From DASVHS01 sp038244815 (GTDB lineage Bacteria; Acidobacteriota; Thermoanaerobaculia; Gp7-AA8), in the NCBI GenBank assembly GCA_038244815.1, contig JBBRTB010000003.1:62001-126000 (forward strand): a DNA stretch of 64,000 nucleotides, written 5' to 3'. The position numbers and the translations under genes are program-made. The notes beneath the pieces are model-generated. The model was not told where the DNA came from, ran no database searches, and saw only the letters and a program-made list of their open reading frames with translations. How positions within the stretch are numbered: position 1 is the first letter of the stretch; each line of letters begins with the position of its first letter. Below, in pieces: positions 7,566 through 16,968 of this stretch.

Positions 7566-10500
7566 AGAACGCCGCGAAGAAAATGCTGTTCGCCTCGACG
7601 TTCCTGATCGCCGGGGCCGCACTGGCCCAGGCCCGCTTCGACTCCGACACCATTTCCGGCCTGGGCGCGCGGAACATCGGCTCCGCGGCCATGAGCGGCC
7701 GCATCGCCGCGATCGACGCCATTCACGAAGGCAAGCGCCTCACCATCTACGTCGGCTCGGCCAGCGGCGGCGTCTGGAAGTCGACCAACGGCGGCACCAC
7801 ATACAAGCCGGTCTTCGATAAACAGGACGTACAGTCGATCGGCGCCGTGGCCATCGATCACCGGAATCCGAAGATCGTGTGGGTGGGCACCGGGGAGTCG
7901 TGGACGCGCAACAGCGTGTCGGTCGGCGACGGCGTCTTCAAGACCACCGACGGCGGCGACACCTGGACGAACATGGGTCTTCCCCAGTCCGAGCGCATCG
8001 CCAAAATCCTCATCGATCCGAACGACTCCGACACCGTGTACGCGTGCGTTCCCGGAAAGCTGTGGAGCGATAGCGACGATCGCGGCGTCTATCGCACCAC
8101 CGACGGCGGAAAGAGCTGGACGAAAGTGCTGAAGGGCGCAAACGCATCGACGGGCTGCTCGATGATGTCGCTCGATCCCCAGCAGCCCAGGACCATGTAC
8201 GCCGGCATGTGGGACTTCCGCCGGAAAGGGTGGACGTTCCGCTCCGGCGGCGAGGACGCCACGAAACCGAGCGGCAGCGGATTGTTCAAATCCACCGACG
8301 GTGGCAATACCTGGACAGATCTTTCACAGGCCTCGGGCCTCGGGCCTCGGGCCTCGGGCACCAATATGCAGGACCGAGGCACGGGAAACGGCCTCCCTCC
8401 CAAACCCTGGGGACGCGTGGCCGTGACGGTGGCCCCGTCGAAGCCGGACGTCGTCTATGCGTTCATCGAAGCCACGCCGCCGCTCAACGGCCTCTATCGA
8501 TCCGATGACAGCGGGAAGACCTGGCAACTGCGCGACCGCAGCCAGAACATGATCTGGCGCGCGTTCTACTTCGCCAATCTCATCGTCGATCCGAAAGACG
8601 AGAACAAACTCTACAAACCGGGCGGCGGTCTCATCGCCAGCAACGACGGAGGCAGGAGCTTCAGCGGCATCTCCGGCGGCGCGCACGGCGACTTTCACGA
8701 TGTCTGGATCGATCCCGAGGATACCGATCACCTGATCACGGCCGACGACGGAGGGCTCTGGTACTCGTACGACGCCGGCAATCGCTGGTGGAAAGCGGAG
8801 AACCTGCCGATCTCGCAGTTCTACCACGTGAGCACGGACATGGACATGCCGTACCACGTCTACGGCGGACTGCAGGACAACAGCTCCTGGGTCGGCGATT
8901 CCAGCTATCCCGGCGGCATCACCAACAGCCGCTGGGAAAACATGTTCGGCGGCGACGGTTTCTGGATGTTCGCCGATCCCTCCGACCCCAACTACATCTA
9001 CGCCGAGGCGCAGGGCGGCGAGATCGGACGCGTGAATCGCAAGACGCACGAGGTCCGCGGACTCAAGCCCCTGCCTGGCTATGACGAAGGCAAGCTCCGC
9101 TTCAACTGGAACACGCCCATTCAGGTCAGCCCGTCGGGAACCGTGTATATCGGATCGCAGTTCCTCTTCCGCACGCGCGATCACGGCCAGAGCTGGGAGC
9201 GCATCTCGCCCGATCTGACCACGAACGATCCGAAGAAGCAGATGCAGGAGCAGTCAGGCGGTGTCATCGTCGATAATTCATACGCAGAAATGTATACGAC
9301 AATCTATGCCATTTCTGAATCGCCCAGGAATGCGGGCCTGATCTGGGTGGGAACCGACGACGGCAACGTGCAGATCACGCGCGACGGCGGCAAGAGCTGG
9401 ACGAACGTCACCGCCAACATCACCGGTCTGCCCAGGAACGCCTGGGTGTCGTACATCGACGCCGGCCACTTCGACGAGGGTACGGCGTATGCGACCTTCG
9501 ACATGCACACGTTCGGCGACATGCGCCCGTACGCGTATCGCACCACCGACCACGGCAAGACCTGGACGCCGGTAGTCTCGCCGGACGGAAACGTCCGCGG
9601 CTACGCGAACGTCATCCGCGAAGATCTTCAGAACAGCAACCTCCTCTTCCTGGGCACGGAATTCGGCTTGTGGATCTCGCCGGACGGCGGGAAGACGTGG
9701 GCGCAATACAAAGGCGGCAGTCTGCCGGACGTCTCCGTGCGTGATCTGGTCATTCAACCGCGTGAGAGCGATCTCGTCATCGCCACACACGGCCGGGGCA
9801 TCTGGATCATCGACGACATCACGCCCCTCCGCCAGCTCACGCCCGAAAACCTGGCCAGGGGGGCGTTTTTCGTCGACTCCAAACCAGCCGTGCAGAGGAT
9901 CAGCGCGTCCGGCGGCTGGGTGAACGGCGACGCCGCATTCACCGGACCGAACAAGTCGAACGATGCCGTCATCACCTATTACCAGCAGAAGCGCCACATC
10001 TTCGGTGACCTGAAGATCGACGTGCTCGACAGCGACGGGAAGGTGGCCGGCACGATTCCCAGCGCCAAGCGGCGCGGACTGACGCGCGTGACCTGGGCCA
10101 TGCGCACACCCGCCCCGACCATCCCGCCGGCCGCGTCGGGAGCGGGAGGCGCGACACTCGGCGCACGGCTTCTGCCCGGCACATACACCGTGCGCATGAC
10201 CAAGAACGATCAGGTCTACACGACGTCCCTGAACGTGGTCATGGATCCGCGCTCGGCTTACCGGCCCGCCGATCGACGCGCCCAGTTTGCCCTGATCACG
10301 AGACTCGGAGCGCTCCTCGGCGACATGACCAGCTCGCTCGAACGCATCAACGTGGTGCGCCTGGCGCTCGACGATCGCGCCGCCAGACTCCCCGCCAACG
10401 ACGCGCTGGCCAGACGTCTGCGCGCGGCATCCGGTCAGGTGGACAACATGCGCAGGAAAATCGTGGCCACGAAGGAAGGCGGGATGATCACCGGCGAGGA

Positions 10501-10708
10501 GCGCCTGCGTGAGTACGTCTCCAATCTCTACGGCGACGTGAACGGGTACGACGGAGCCCCGACCGATATGCAGGTGATGCGGGCCGAGGCACTCACGCGC
10601 GAGCTCGCCGATGTCGTCAACGGGTTCGATCAGTGGTCGAAGGCTCAGTTGCCGGCGATCAACGACGTGCTGGCGAAGAAGAAGCTGGAGGCCATTCCGA
10701 GCCATTGA
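7562..10708 (+). CDS. Large secreted BNR/sortilin (VPS10)-type beta-propeller protein
   Basis: A 1048-residue exported protein with signal peptide and repeated BNR/Asp-box motifs of the S-x-D-x-G-x-T-W kind: STNGGTTY, TTDGGDTW, TTDGGKSW, STDGGNTW, SDDSGKTW, TRDGGKSW, TTDHGKTW, SPDGGKTW. These form the ten-bladed VPS10-like propellers annotated as glycosyl hydrolase or sortilin in many environmental bacteria. A helical segment ends the protein (about 890-1048). Residues 256-265 read ASGLGPRASG and are encoded by a heptamer repeat, a local insertion between blades. No catalytic residues can be assigned, so enzyme activity is not claimed. Confidence 0.88.
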   Translation: MKNAAKKMLFASTFLIAGAALAQARFDSDTISGLGARNIGSAAMSGRIAAIDAIHEGKRLTIYVGSASGGVWKSTNGGTTYKPVFDKQDVQSIGAVAIDHRNPKIVWVGTGESWTRNSVSVGDGVFKTTDGGDTWTNMGLPQSERIAKILIDPNDSDTVYACVPGKLWSDSDDRGVYRTTDGGKSWTKVLKGANASTGCSMMSLDPQQPRTMYAGMWDFRRKGWTFRSGGEDATKPSGSGLFKSTDGGNTWTDLSQASGLGPRASGTNMQDRGTGNGLPPKPWGRVAVTVAPSKPDVVYAFIEATPPLNGLYRSDDSGKTWQLRDRSQNMIWRAFYFANLIVDPKDENKLYKPGGGLIASNDGGRSFSGISGGAHGDFHDVWIDPEDTDHLITADDGGLWYSYDAGNRWWKAENLPISQFYHVSTDMDMPYHVYGGLQDNSSWVGDSSYPGGITNSRWENMFGGDGFWMFADPSDPNYIYAEAQGGEIGRVNRKTHEVRGLKPLPGYDEGKLRFNWNTPIQVSPSGTVYIGSQFLFRTRDHGQSWERISPDLTTNDPKKQMQEQSGGVIVDNSYAEMYTTIYAISESPRNAGLIWVGTDDGNVQITRDGGKSWTNVTANITGLPRNAWVSYIDAGHFDEGTAYATFDMHTFGDMRPYAYRTTDHGKTWTPVVSPDGNVRGYANVIREDLQNSNLLFLGTEFGLWISPDGGKTWAQYKGGSLPDVSVRDLVIQPRESDLVIATHGRGIWIIDDITPLRQLTPENLARGAFFVDSKPAVQRISASGGWVNGDAAFTGPNKSNDAVITYYQQKRHIFGDLKIDVLDSDGKVAGTIPSAKRRGLTRVTWAMRTPAPTIPPAASGAGGATLGARLLPGTYTVRMTKNDQVYTTSLNVVMDPRSAYRPADRRAQFALITRLGALLGDMTSSLERINVVRLALDDRAARLPANDALARRLRAASGQVDNMRRKIVATKEGGMITGEERLREYVSNLYGDVNGYDGAPTDMQVMRAEALTRELADVVNGFDQWSKAQLPAINDVLAKKKLEAIPSH
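8329..8356 (+). repeat. GGCCTCG heptamer repeat, four perfect copies, inside the BNR gene
   Basis: Four perfect tandem copies of GGCCTCG plus a partial fifth. The frame stays open and yields the peptide period ASGLGPR. It is the same unit, in the same coding orientation, as at 1761-1788. Confidence 0.92.
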
Positions 10709-10714
10709 GCCGGA

Positions 10715-12322
10715 TCACTTGCAACCGCGGCTCCCAGAAATCGCAGCCGTGGCGTGAGGCATGAGGCCGAGGGCGGCGCGGGCGTGCTCGCAGCGGGCCC
10801 GCCCGCCCATCCGCGCCAGCCGCAGTTGCAGCCGGTAGTTACCCGGATCGATCGCCGCGGCGGGCTCGAGCGCGGAGCGGCCACCTCCACGCACGTACGC
10901 GTGCATCGAGATCAGTTGCGATGAGCTGCGCACGACGCCGCTCGCGCTGATCACGACGGCGATGAGGGCCACGACCCACACGTACGGTCCGACGTAGGGC
11001 CAACTCTCCTGTGGGGCCACACCCGAGGCGGGACTCCCGTCGTACAGCGTTCCGGCCGCGGCCCACACCAGCAGCGCCGGCGCCGCGGTGAGCAGGACGG
11101 CGTCGAACAATCCGGCGACGACCGCGGCGCAGAGCACGTCCAGAAGCGCGATCGCGCGCAACGCCTCGTCCGATTCCCGAGCGCTGCCAAGCTGCTTCCA
11201 CGCGCTCGCGGCGATTCCGAGAAACACGAGTGCGAGCAGAACCGTCGCCACCACTCCGCGTTCCGAGATCGAGGCGATGACGTCGCTGCTCGGCCACGGG
11301 TTGAGCGTCGTGCCGGGCTCGGAGTCGTTGAGCGACGGATCGTTGCGCGTGGCCAAGGCCGGGTATTCGACGGGCCAGTTGCCCGGTCCCACTCCGAGCA
11401 GCGGATGGCGCAGGCTCATGAGTAGCGACCGCTCGTACTGAACGAGCCGGCCTCGCCCGCTTCCTTCCTGATAGTCGGCCACCGTCTTCACCGACTGGAG
11501 ATACGGATTGTCGCTGCGCCAGCGCAATGCGTTCGGAAGGACGAGCGCCGCCGCGACACCGGCAGCCGCAAACGCGAAGACACCGGCCATACGCCGCCAG
11601 TTGCGGGCATCGCGCCGCGCTGCGGCAGAGGAGAGCGTGGCCACGACAAACACGACGATGACGACCGCGAAGGCGAGCCAGGCGGCACGCGAACGCGTCA
11701 GCACCAGAGCGGCAACGGCGAGCATCACCCCCGCCGAGCCGGCCAGGTAACCACGGCCGCTTCGCGCGCGCAGCGCCGCCAGGATCACCAGCGGCATGCC
11801 GAACGCGGCGATGTGCGCGACGAAATTCCGGTTACCGAGCGTCCCGCCGGGCGCGCGGGCCTCGGAGAAAAGCGCGAGGCTGACACCGTACGCCTGCAGG
11901 AGCGACGTCACCACCGCGATCACGATCGCCAGAGCCAGCCCGTTGAGCAGGCGCCGGTCGAGACCGGCCGTGCGCAGTCCGCGCGCGGCCCAGAAGATCA
12001 GCGCCGACGACGCGCTGATGGCGAGCGCGCGCAAGGCCAGCCAATGGTTCGTGGCCAGCAACGCCGATATGGCGCTGAGAATCAAATAGGCTGCGAGAAA
12101 GAAATCGACGCGCGTCACTCGACGAATGCAGCGCAGAGCCACCGCGGCGGCGAAGAGTGCGGTGATGTGAAGCGCCAGCTCCTTCGGAACGAAAAAGCGA
12201 TCGAGCTCGAAGGCGTTGAACGTGGTCACTGCCAGAACGACGGCGACCGCCCCCGCCTGCATCCCATGGAGAGCGAATCGATCGCCGCGACGAATCGTTG
12301 CCACCGGCAAATCGACGCTCAC
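10715..12322 (-). CDS. O-antigen ligase / Wzy polymerase-like membrane protein
   Basis: A 535-residue polytopic protein with about twelve hydrophobic helices. The large loop after the middle helices carries the Wzy_C/WaaL signature: GRGRLVQYERSLLMSLRHPL followed by GVGPGNWPVEYP. Members ligate or polymerise lipid-linked glycans in the periplasm. The GTG start at 12322 shares a promoter element with the divergent oxidoreductase. The C-terminal residues ALGLMPHA are encoded by a degenerate heptamer repeat (about 10752-10777). It converges on the BNR gene with a 6-nt gap. Confidence 0.85.
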   Translation of the reverse strand: MSVDLPVATIRRGDRFALHGMQAGAVAVVLAVTTFNAFELDRFFVPKELALHITALFAAAVALRCIRRVTRVDFFLAAYLILSAISALLATNHWLALRALAISASSALIFWAARGLRTAGLDRRLLNGLALAIVIAVVTSLLQAYGVSLALFSEARAPGGTLGNRNFVAHIAAFGMPLVILAALRARSGRGYLAGSAGVMLAVAALVLTRSRAAWLAFAVVIVVFVVATLSSAAARRDARNWRRMAGVFAFAAAGVAAALVLPNALRWRSDNPYLQSVKTVADYQEGSGRGRLVQYERSLLMSLRHPLLGVGPGNWPVEYPALATRNDPSLNDSEPGTTLNPWPSSDVIASISERGVVATVLLALVFLGIAASAWKQLGSARESDEALRAIALLDVLCAAVVAGLFDAVLLTAAPALLVWAAAGTLYDGSPASGVAPQESWPYVGPYVWVVALIAVVISASGVVRSSSQLISMHAYVRGGGRSALEPAAAIDPGNYRLQLRLARMGGRARCEHARAALGLMPHATAAISGSRGCK

Positions 12323-12328
12323 GCCTCA

Positions 12329-12336
12329 ACTATAGT
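12329..12336. promoter_or_regulatory. Palindromic -10 element ACTATAGT shared by divergent leaderless genes
   Basis: ACTATAGT is its own reverse complement. On the plus strand TATAGT (12331-12336) stands 8 nt before the GTG at 12345. On the minus strand TATAGT (12334-12329) stands 6 nt before the GTG at 12322. The two start codons are only 22 nt apart and neither has a Shine-Dalgarno sequence. Transcription from either side would begin at or next to the start codon. No convincing -35 box is visible. Confidence 0.6.
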
Positions 12337-12344
12337 AGGCAACC

Positions 12345-13637
12345 GTGAGCGGGCCGGACGTTTACGATTTCGATTTCGCTGTTGCTGGCGGCGGTCCCGC
12401 CGGCACCTCCGCGGCCATCACTCTCGCGCAGCGGGGACGCTCGGTCGTTCTGTTCGAGCGCGATCCCTTTCCCCGGTTTCACATCGGCGAATCGCTGCTC
12501 TCCACCGCCAACGACTCCTTTGCCGTCCTCGGCGTCGCCGAAGCGATGGGCGCGGCCGGGTTCCCGGTCAAGTGGGGCGCGCGCCTCATCACGCACGACG
12601 GTCTCAGCGGGCGCGGCGTCGATTTCTCCAGCGTGACGGAGGTGCGCCGGCCACAGACGTTCCAGGCCCCACGCGCCGAGTTCGACCGCATCCTCATGGA
12701 GCGCACACGCGAGCTCGGTGTCGACGTGCGCGAAGGGTTTCGCGTCACCGGCTGCGCGTTCAGCTCCGATGCGGTGGAGGTCGACTTCACGAAACCGGAG
12801 GGAACGCGCGGCCGCGTTCGCGTACATGCAATCGTCGACGCCACCGGCCGTCACGGCCTGATCGCCCGGCAGTTCGGAGTGCGCACCTCCGAGCCGCTGT
12901 TGAAAAACATCGCCGTCTTCTCGCACTTCACGGGCGTGCCGCTGCTGGAGGGAGAGCGCCCGAACGACATCCGTATCGTGGCCCGCGACGACGCCGGCTG
13001 GTTCTGGCTCATTCCCATTTCCGGGGAGTTGATGAGCGTCGGCGTTGTCGTACCGAAAACCCTGTTCGACCAGATGCCGGACGGGACGAACGAGGAGAGA
13101 CTGGAACGCGCCATCGCCGGCACACCGGCCCTGGCGGAGCTGATGAGGAACGCCCGGCGCGAGTGGCCGGTACGCGTCGAGAAGGATTTCTCTTACTCTG
13201 CATCGGCGTATGCCGGTGACCGCTGGCTGCTGGCGGGCGACGCCGGCTCGTTTCTCGATCCGGTCTTCTCCACCGGCGTCTCGATCGCGATGGAGTCCGG
13301 GATCGAAGCGGCAGCAGAGCTCGATCGCGCCCTGGAGCGAAACACGTTCAAGGCGGCCGCCTTCGCCGCGTTCTCGAAGCGCCAGAAAAAGCGATTCCAG
13401 ATCTTCCGGCGATTCGTCGTCGGCTTTTACACGCCCGAGTTCCGCGATCTCTTCTTCGACCCCGACCCGCCGAAAAGCATCTTCAAAGCCGTGGTCACCG
13501 TGCTCAGCGGCCGGTGGGACGCCAGCCTGCGTACGCGCATGTTCAACCGGATGTTCTTCGTATTCGTGGCCATCCAGAAGCGCTTCGCCATCGTGCGCGC
13601 GCGGTTCCGCCGCGACGCTTCGGCCGGCTATCCCTGA
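12345..13637 (+). CDS. FAD-dependent oxidoreductase of the geranylgeranyl reductase / flavin halogenase-like family
   Basis: A 430-residue flavoprotein. The dinucleotide-binding site is VAGGGPAGTSAA (about 13-24), followed by FERDPFPRFHIGES, typical of tryptophan-halogenase-like and geranylgeranyl-reductase-like monooxygenases. The second FAD motif is LLAGDAGSFLDPVFSTGV near 300, with the conserved GD. I do not see a clear halogenase WxWxIP motif (WFWLIPI is close, near 222), so halogenation is possible but unproven. It starts at GTG 12345 under a leaderless-type promoter and overlaps the convergent phosphoribosyltransferase by 10 nt. Confidence 0.85.
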   Translation: MSGPDVYDFDFAVAGGGPAGTSAAITLAQRGRSVVLFERDPFPRFHIGESLLSTANDSFAVLGVAEAMGAAGFPVKWGARLITHDGLSGRGVDFSSVTEVRRPQTFQAPRAEFDRILMERTRELGVDVREGFRVTGCAFSSDAVEVDFTKPEGTRGRVRVHAIVDATGRHGLIARQFGVRTSEPLLKNIAVFSHFTGVPLLEGERPNDIRIVARDDAGWFWLIPISGELMSVGVVVPKTLFDQMPDGTNEERLERAIAGTPALAELMRNARREWPVRVEKDFSYSASAYAGDRWLLAGDAGSFLDPVFSTGVSIAMESGIEAAAELDRALERNTFKAAAFAAFSKRQKKRFQIFRRFVVGFYTPEFRDLFFDPDPPKSIFKAVVTVLSGRWDASLRTRMFNRMFFVFVAIQKRFAIVRARFRRDASAGYP

Positions 13638-14272
13638 CCCAGCAGCTCGTGCACTTCCTCATCGGTCGTCTGCGAGAAATCCTCGTACCAGAGGCCGACG
13701 GCCTCGAACGGCTCGGGCATGCGCAGGCAGACCAGGTCGTCGACCTCCGCACGCAGCTCCACGCAGGTCGAGGGCGCAGCGACTGGAACGGCGGCGATGA
13801 TGGCTCGCGGCTCCATCTTCCGGAGCGCGCGAACGGCCGCGCGCATCGATGAGCCCGTGGCCAGTCCGTCATCGACGACCACGACGGTGCGGCCGGAGAC
13901 ATCGAGGGGCGGACGATCGCCGCGATAAGCGCGCTCGCGCCGCGCCAGCTCCTGCTCCTCGCGCCGCGTCACCGCTTCGATGGCCTGCTCCGACACCGGC
14001 ACGTAGCCGAGGACTTCGTCGTTGAGGACACGGACACCGCCGGAAGCGATGGCGCCCATGGCCAGTTCCTCGTGTCCGGGAACGCCGAGTTTCCGGACGA
14101 TGAAGACGTCCAGCGGCGCGTTCAACGCTCTCGCCACGCCGAATCCGACGGGAACACCGCCGCGCGGTAACGCCAGGACGAGAAGGTCGTCGCGATCGCC
14201 GAACCGGCGCGCCAGCTCTCTGCCAAGAAGCTCACCGGCTTCGAGCCGGTTGCGAAACTGTTCGCGCCGCAT
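13628..14272 (-). CDS. Phosphoribosyltransferase family protein
   Basis: About 214 residues with a type I phosphoribosyltransferase core: LALPRGGVPVGFGVA near the N terminus and the PRPP-binding motif VVVVDDGLATGSSM in the middle. The family's free-standing members are often linked to stress loci, but the substrate base is unknown. The ATG at 14272 has AGGA five nt upstream; in-frame starts at 14278 and GTG 14290 also exist. It converges on the flavin oxidoreductase. Confidence 0.8.
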   Translation of the reverse strand: MRREQFRNRLEAGELLGRELARRFGDRDDLLVLALPRGGVPVGFGVARALNAPLDVFIVRKLGVPGHEELAMGAIASGGVRVLNDEVLGYVPVSEQAIEAVTRREEQELARRERAYRGDRPPLDVSGRTVVVVDDGLATGSSMRAAVRALRKMEPRAIIAAVPVAAPSTCVELRAEVDDLVCLRMPEPFEAVGLWYEDFSQTTDEEVHELLGQG

Positions 14273-14371
14273 GCTCATCCTGATTCGCACTGGCAGTCGT
14301 CACTGGATGTCTTCCGTGCGCCTCCCTGAGTGTAACGGTGGTCACCGCGTCCGGCGGTGGCCGGGAGAGGG

Positions 14372-14392
14372 CCGGCAACCGGCAACCGGCAG
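14372..14392. repeat. CCGGCAA heptamer repeat, three copies, intergenic
   Basis: Three tandem 7-mers, CCGGCAA twice then CCGGCAG, between the phosphoribosyltransferase and HEAT-PilT genes. It has the same period as the GCCTCGG repeats but a different unit. Confidence 0.6.
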
Positions 14393-14452
14393 TCACAACC
14401 GAGCTCGTCTGCCGATCTACGGATCGGATGATTGCCCGAGGGATGGCACCGA

Positions 14453-14458
14453 TATACT
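14453..14458 (+). promoter_or_regulatory. -10 hexamer TATACT of a leaderless-type promoter (HEAT-PilT)
   Basis: TATACT lies 9 nt before the in-frame TTG at 14468, and there is no Shine-Dalgarno sequence. An upstream in-frame TTG at 14432 would precede this element and is therefore less likely as the start. Confidence 0.45.
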
Positions 14459-14467
14459 CACGCCGCT

Positions 14468-16966
14468 TTGGCGATTTTTGAATCCGACCTGAAAGGCGCG
14501 ATCAAGCGCGTCAGCGAGAAGCAATACGCCTCCAACGAAGAACGAGACGAGTTGCTGACCCGGATCCGCACCGCCGACGGTGTCCGCGCGCGCGACATCA
14601 TCTGGATGCTCTTCCGGCCCGACCGCGCCATCCGCGACACGGGAATCGACGCGCTGAAACGAGCGCGCGATCCGGAGAGCCTCGACGCATTCATCGTCGA
14701 GACCCGTGGCAAACCGGAGGCCGCCGTGCGCGCCGCCGCGCAGGCATTGGGCACACTCGGCCTTACCGGAACGGAGGCGCGGCTCGGGCAGCTCCTCGCT
14801 CCGCAGCAGAAGGAGACGAAAGAGTGGCGCGAGATGCAGCAGGGTGCGCGCCGTCTGGCCCTGGAGCTTCCACTCACCCCCACACTGCAAAGCCTGCTCT
14901 GGCAACTGGAAGGTGCCACGAGCGGCGATGAGCGTTTGCAGATCATCGCCCGTCTGTCCACGTTGCCGCCCGATCCCGCGTCTCTTCCGCGCTGGAGCCG
15001 GCTGGCAGCCGATCCGAGCGACGACGTTCGCAACCGTGCGCTCGAGTTTCTGGCGCAGAAAGCGGCCCAGCCGCCTGTCGAGCTCTTCGTCGAGCAACTG
15101 CCGGCCGCGGGTTACGCCACGCAACAACTGATGATTGAGGCGCTGACCCGGGCAGCGAAGGGGGCCGACGAGCAATTCATCGACCTGCTTCTTCCGCTCG
15201 TCGCATCCGGAGAGCTGTCGACGGGCACGGCGGTCATGAAGATCCTGATCGGCATCGGGCAGCCGAAAGCGGTCATCCGCCGGTACGTGCTGTTCGCGAA
15301 GTCGCTGGCGCCGTTCGTCCGCGAACGCGTCCTCGACGCGCTGCGTGCGTTCGGCGCCGACCTCATCGACCCGGTTATCGAGCTCCTCAACGACCCCGAT
15401 CACGACATCCGCAGCGCGGCAGTGTCGGTGGCCAGCACATTCGAAGACGCACGCGTCGTTCCCGCCACGATCAATCTGCTGCGCGAAGGCGACTGGTGGA
15501 TCCGCATCGCCGCGGCCGACGCGCTCGGCAAGCTCCGCGATCCCCGCGCGATCGAGCCGCTGGTCGGGCTTCTCGGCGATCCCGATCTCAAGTGGTCGGC
15601 CATCGAAGCGCTCGGCCGGATCGGAGACAACCGGGCCCTGAACGCTCTCGGCCGCATGCTCGCCGATCCCCTTCCCGACGTCCGCATCGAGACGATGCAG
15701 GCACTCAAGCGGTTCGACCATCCGCAGGTGACCGAGGCGCTAATGCGCGTGGCCTCATCGGACTCGGAGCGCGTCGTCCGCGCGCGGGCGGTCGACATCC
15801 TCGACGAGCTGGCGAAGAAGAATCAGCAGTTGCCGGAACAGGTCGATGCCATCCGCTCCGCGGCGATGACCATCAACACGGCTGGCGGCGAGAAGCGTCT
15901 GGACAAGCTGCTGATAGCCACGCGCAACCAGGGCGCCTCGGACTTTCACCTCGCCGTGGGCCAGCCGCCGATCGTACGCATGGCCACGGACCTCCTGCGG
16001 GCGAAGGCCGAGCCCTTCACCGCCGAACAGACCGAGTCGCTGATCCGGGAGATTCTGAGCGAGGCGCAGTGGGAGACGCTGGGAAAAGCGCACCAGCTCG
16101 ATTTCTGTTACTACGTGCCGCAGGCCGGACGCTACCGAGGCAACATCTTTCGCGATCATCACGGCTACAACGCCGTCTTTCGCGTGATTCCGGAGAAGCC
16201 CCCGACGATCAGCGATCTCGGTCTTCCCGGCCAACTCGCGGAGATCGCCGATTACCACCAGGGGCTGGTACTCATCTGCGGACCCTCCGGCTCCGGCAAG
16301 TCGACGACGCTGGCGGCGCTCGTCAATCTCATCAACGAGACCCGCAACGACCACGTGCTGACGATGGAGGACCCGGTGGAGTTCGTCCACCCGTTCAAGA
16401 ACTGTCTCATCAATCAGCGGGAAGTGGGCAAGGATACGGGGTCTTTTGCGCGAGCCCTGCGGGCGGCGCTGCGTGAAGACCCGGACGTCATCGTCATCGG
16501 CGAGCTGCGCGACAACGAGAGCGTGTCCCTGGCCCTGACCGCCGCCGAGACCGGCCACATCGTGCTGGGCACGATCAACGCCACCGGCGCGGCGAAAGCG
16601 ATCGATCGCGTGATCTCCAGCTTCCCGGTCGACGAGCAGCCGCAGATCCGCGCTTCGCTGTCGGAGTCGCTGAAGTTCGTCATCGCCCAGCGCCTGCTGG
16701 CGGCGAAGCAGGCGCGGAAGCAGGTAGCGGCATTCGAGATCCTCAAGGTCACGAGCAACATCTCCAATCTCATCCGCGACGAAAAGACATACCAGATCCA
16801 TTCGGCGATGCAGATCGGCCGCTCGCAGGGCATGCAGACGTTCGATGACGCGCTTCGCGATCTCGTGAAACGGGAGAGGATCACCGCGGAGACGGCCTAC
16901 ATGGCGTCCATCAAGAAAGAGGACTTCGAGGCCATGCTCTCGCCCGAGTTTCTCGCGAAGACATAG
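14468..16966 (+). CDS. PilT-type ATPase fused to an N-terminal HEAT-repeat domain
   Basis: About 832 residues from the TTG at 14468. The first ~460 form HEAT-like helical repeats (DPLPDVRIETMQAL, DPDHDIRSAAVSVA, DPRAIEPLVGLLGDPDLKWS). The C-terminal ~355 are a PilT/PilU ATPase: QGASDFHLAVGQPP opens the domain, Walker A is GPSGSGKSTT (about 604), the Asp box is MEDPVEFVHP and Walker B is VIVIGELRD. The His box, GTLHT in typical retraction ATPases, reads GTINATGAAK near 700 and has lost its histidine. It probably cooperates with the canonical PilT three nt downstream; HEAT repeats suggest a docking platform. Confidence 0.88.
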   Translation: MAIFESDLKGAIKRVSEKQYASNEERDELLTRIRTADGVRARDIIWMLFRPDRAIRDTGIDALKRARDPESLDAFIVETRGKPEAAVRAAAQALGTLGLTGTEARLGQLLAPQQKETKEWREMQQGARRLALELPLTPTLQSLLWQLEGATSGDERLQIIARLSTLPPDPASLPRWSRLAADPSDDVRNRALEFLAQKAAQPPVELFVEQLPAAGYATQQLMIEALTRAAKGADEQFIDLLLPLVASGELSTGTAVMKILIGIGQPKAVIRRYVLFAKSLAPFVRERVLDALRAFGADLIDPVIELLNDPDHDIRSAAVSVASTFEDARVVPATINLLREGDWWIRIAAADALGKLRDPRAIEPLVGLLGDPDLKWSAIEALGRIGDNRALNALGRMLADPLPDVRIETMQALKRFDHPQVTEALMRVASSDSERVVRARAVDILDELAKKNQQLPEQVDAIRSAAMTINTAGGEKRLDKLLIATRNQGASDFHLAVGQPPIVRMATDLLRAKAEPFTAEQTESLIREILSEAQWETLGKAHQLDFCYYVPQAGRYRGNIFRDHHGYNAVFRVIPEKPPTISDLGLPGQLAEIADYHQGLVLICGPSGSGKSTTLAALVNLINETRNDHVLTMEDPVEFVHPFKNCLINQREVGKDTGSFARALRAALREDPDVIVIGELRDNESVSLALTAAETGHIVLGTINATGAAKAIDRVISSFPVDEQPQIRASLSESLKFVIAQRLLAAKQARKQVAAFEILKVTSNISNLIRDEKTYQIHSAMQIGRSQGMQTFDDALRDLVKRERITAETAYMASIKKEDFEAMLSPEFLAKT

Positions 16967-16968
16967 CG

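Noticed and set aside
9278..10705. Long open frame antisense to the BNR gene
   Set aside because: Antisense frames stay open because of GC-biased third positions; its protein lacks any domain and the plus-strand BNR motifs are decisive.
12345..13637. Naming the flavoprotein a tryptophan halogenase
   Set aside because: FAD motifs fit, but the halogenase-specific motif is only approximate, so a general oxidoreductase call is safer.
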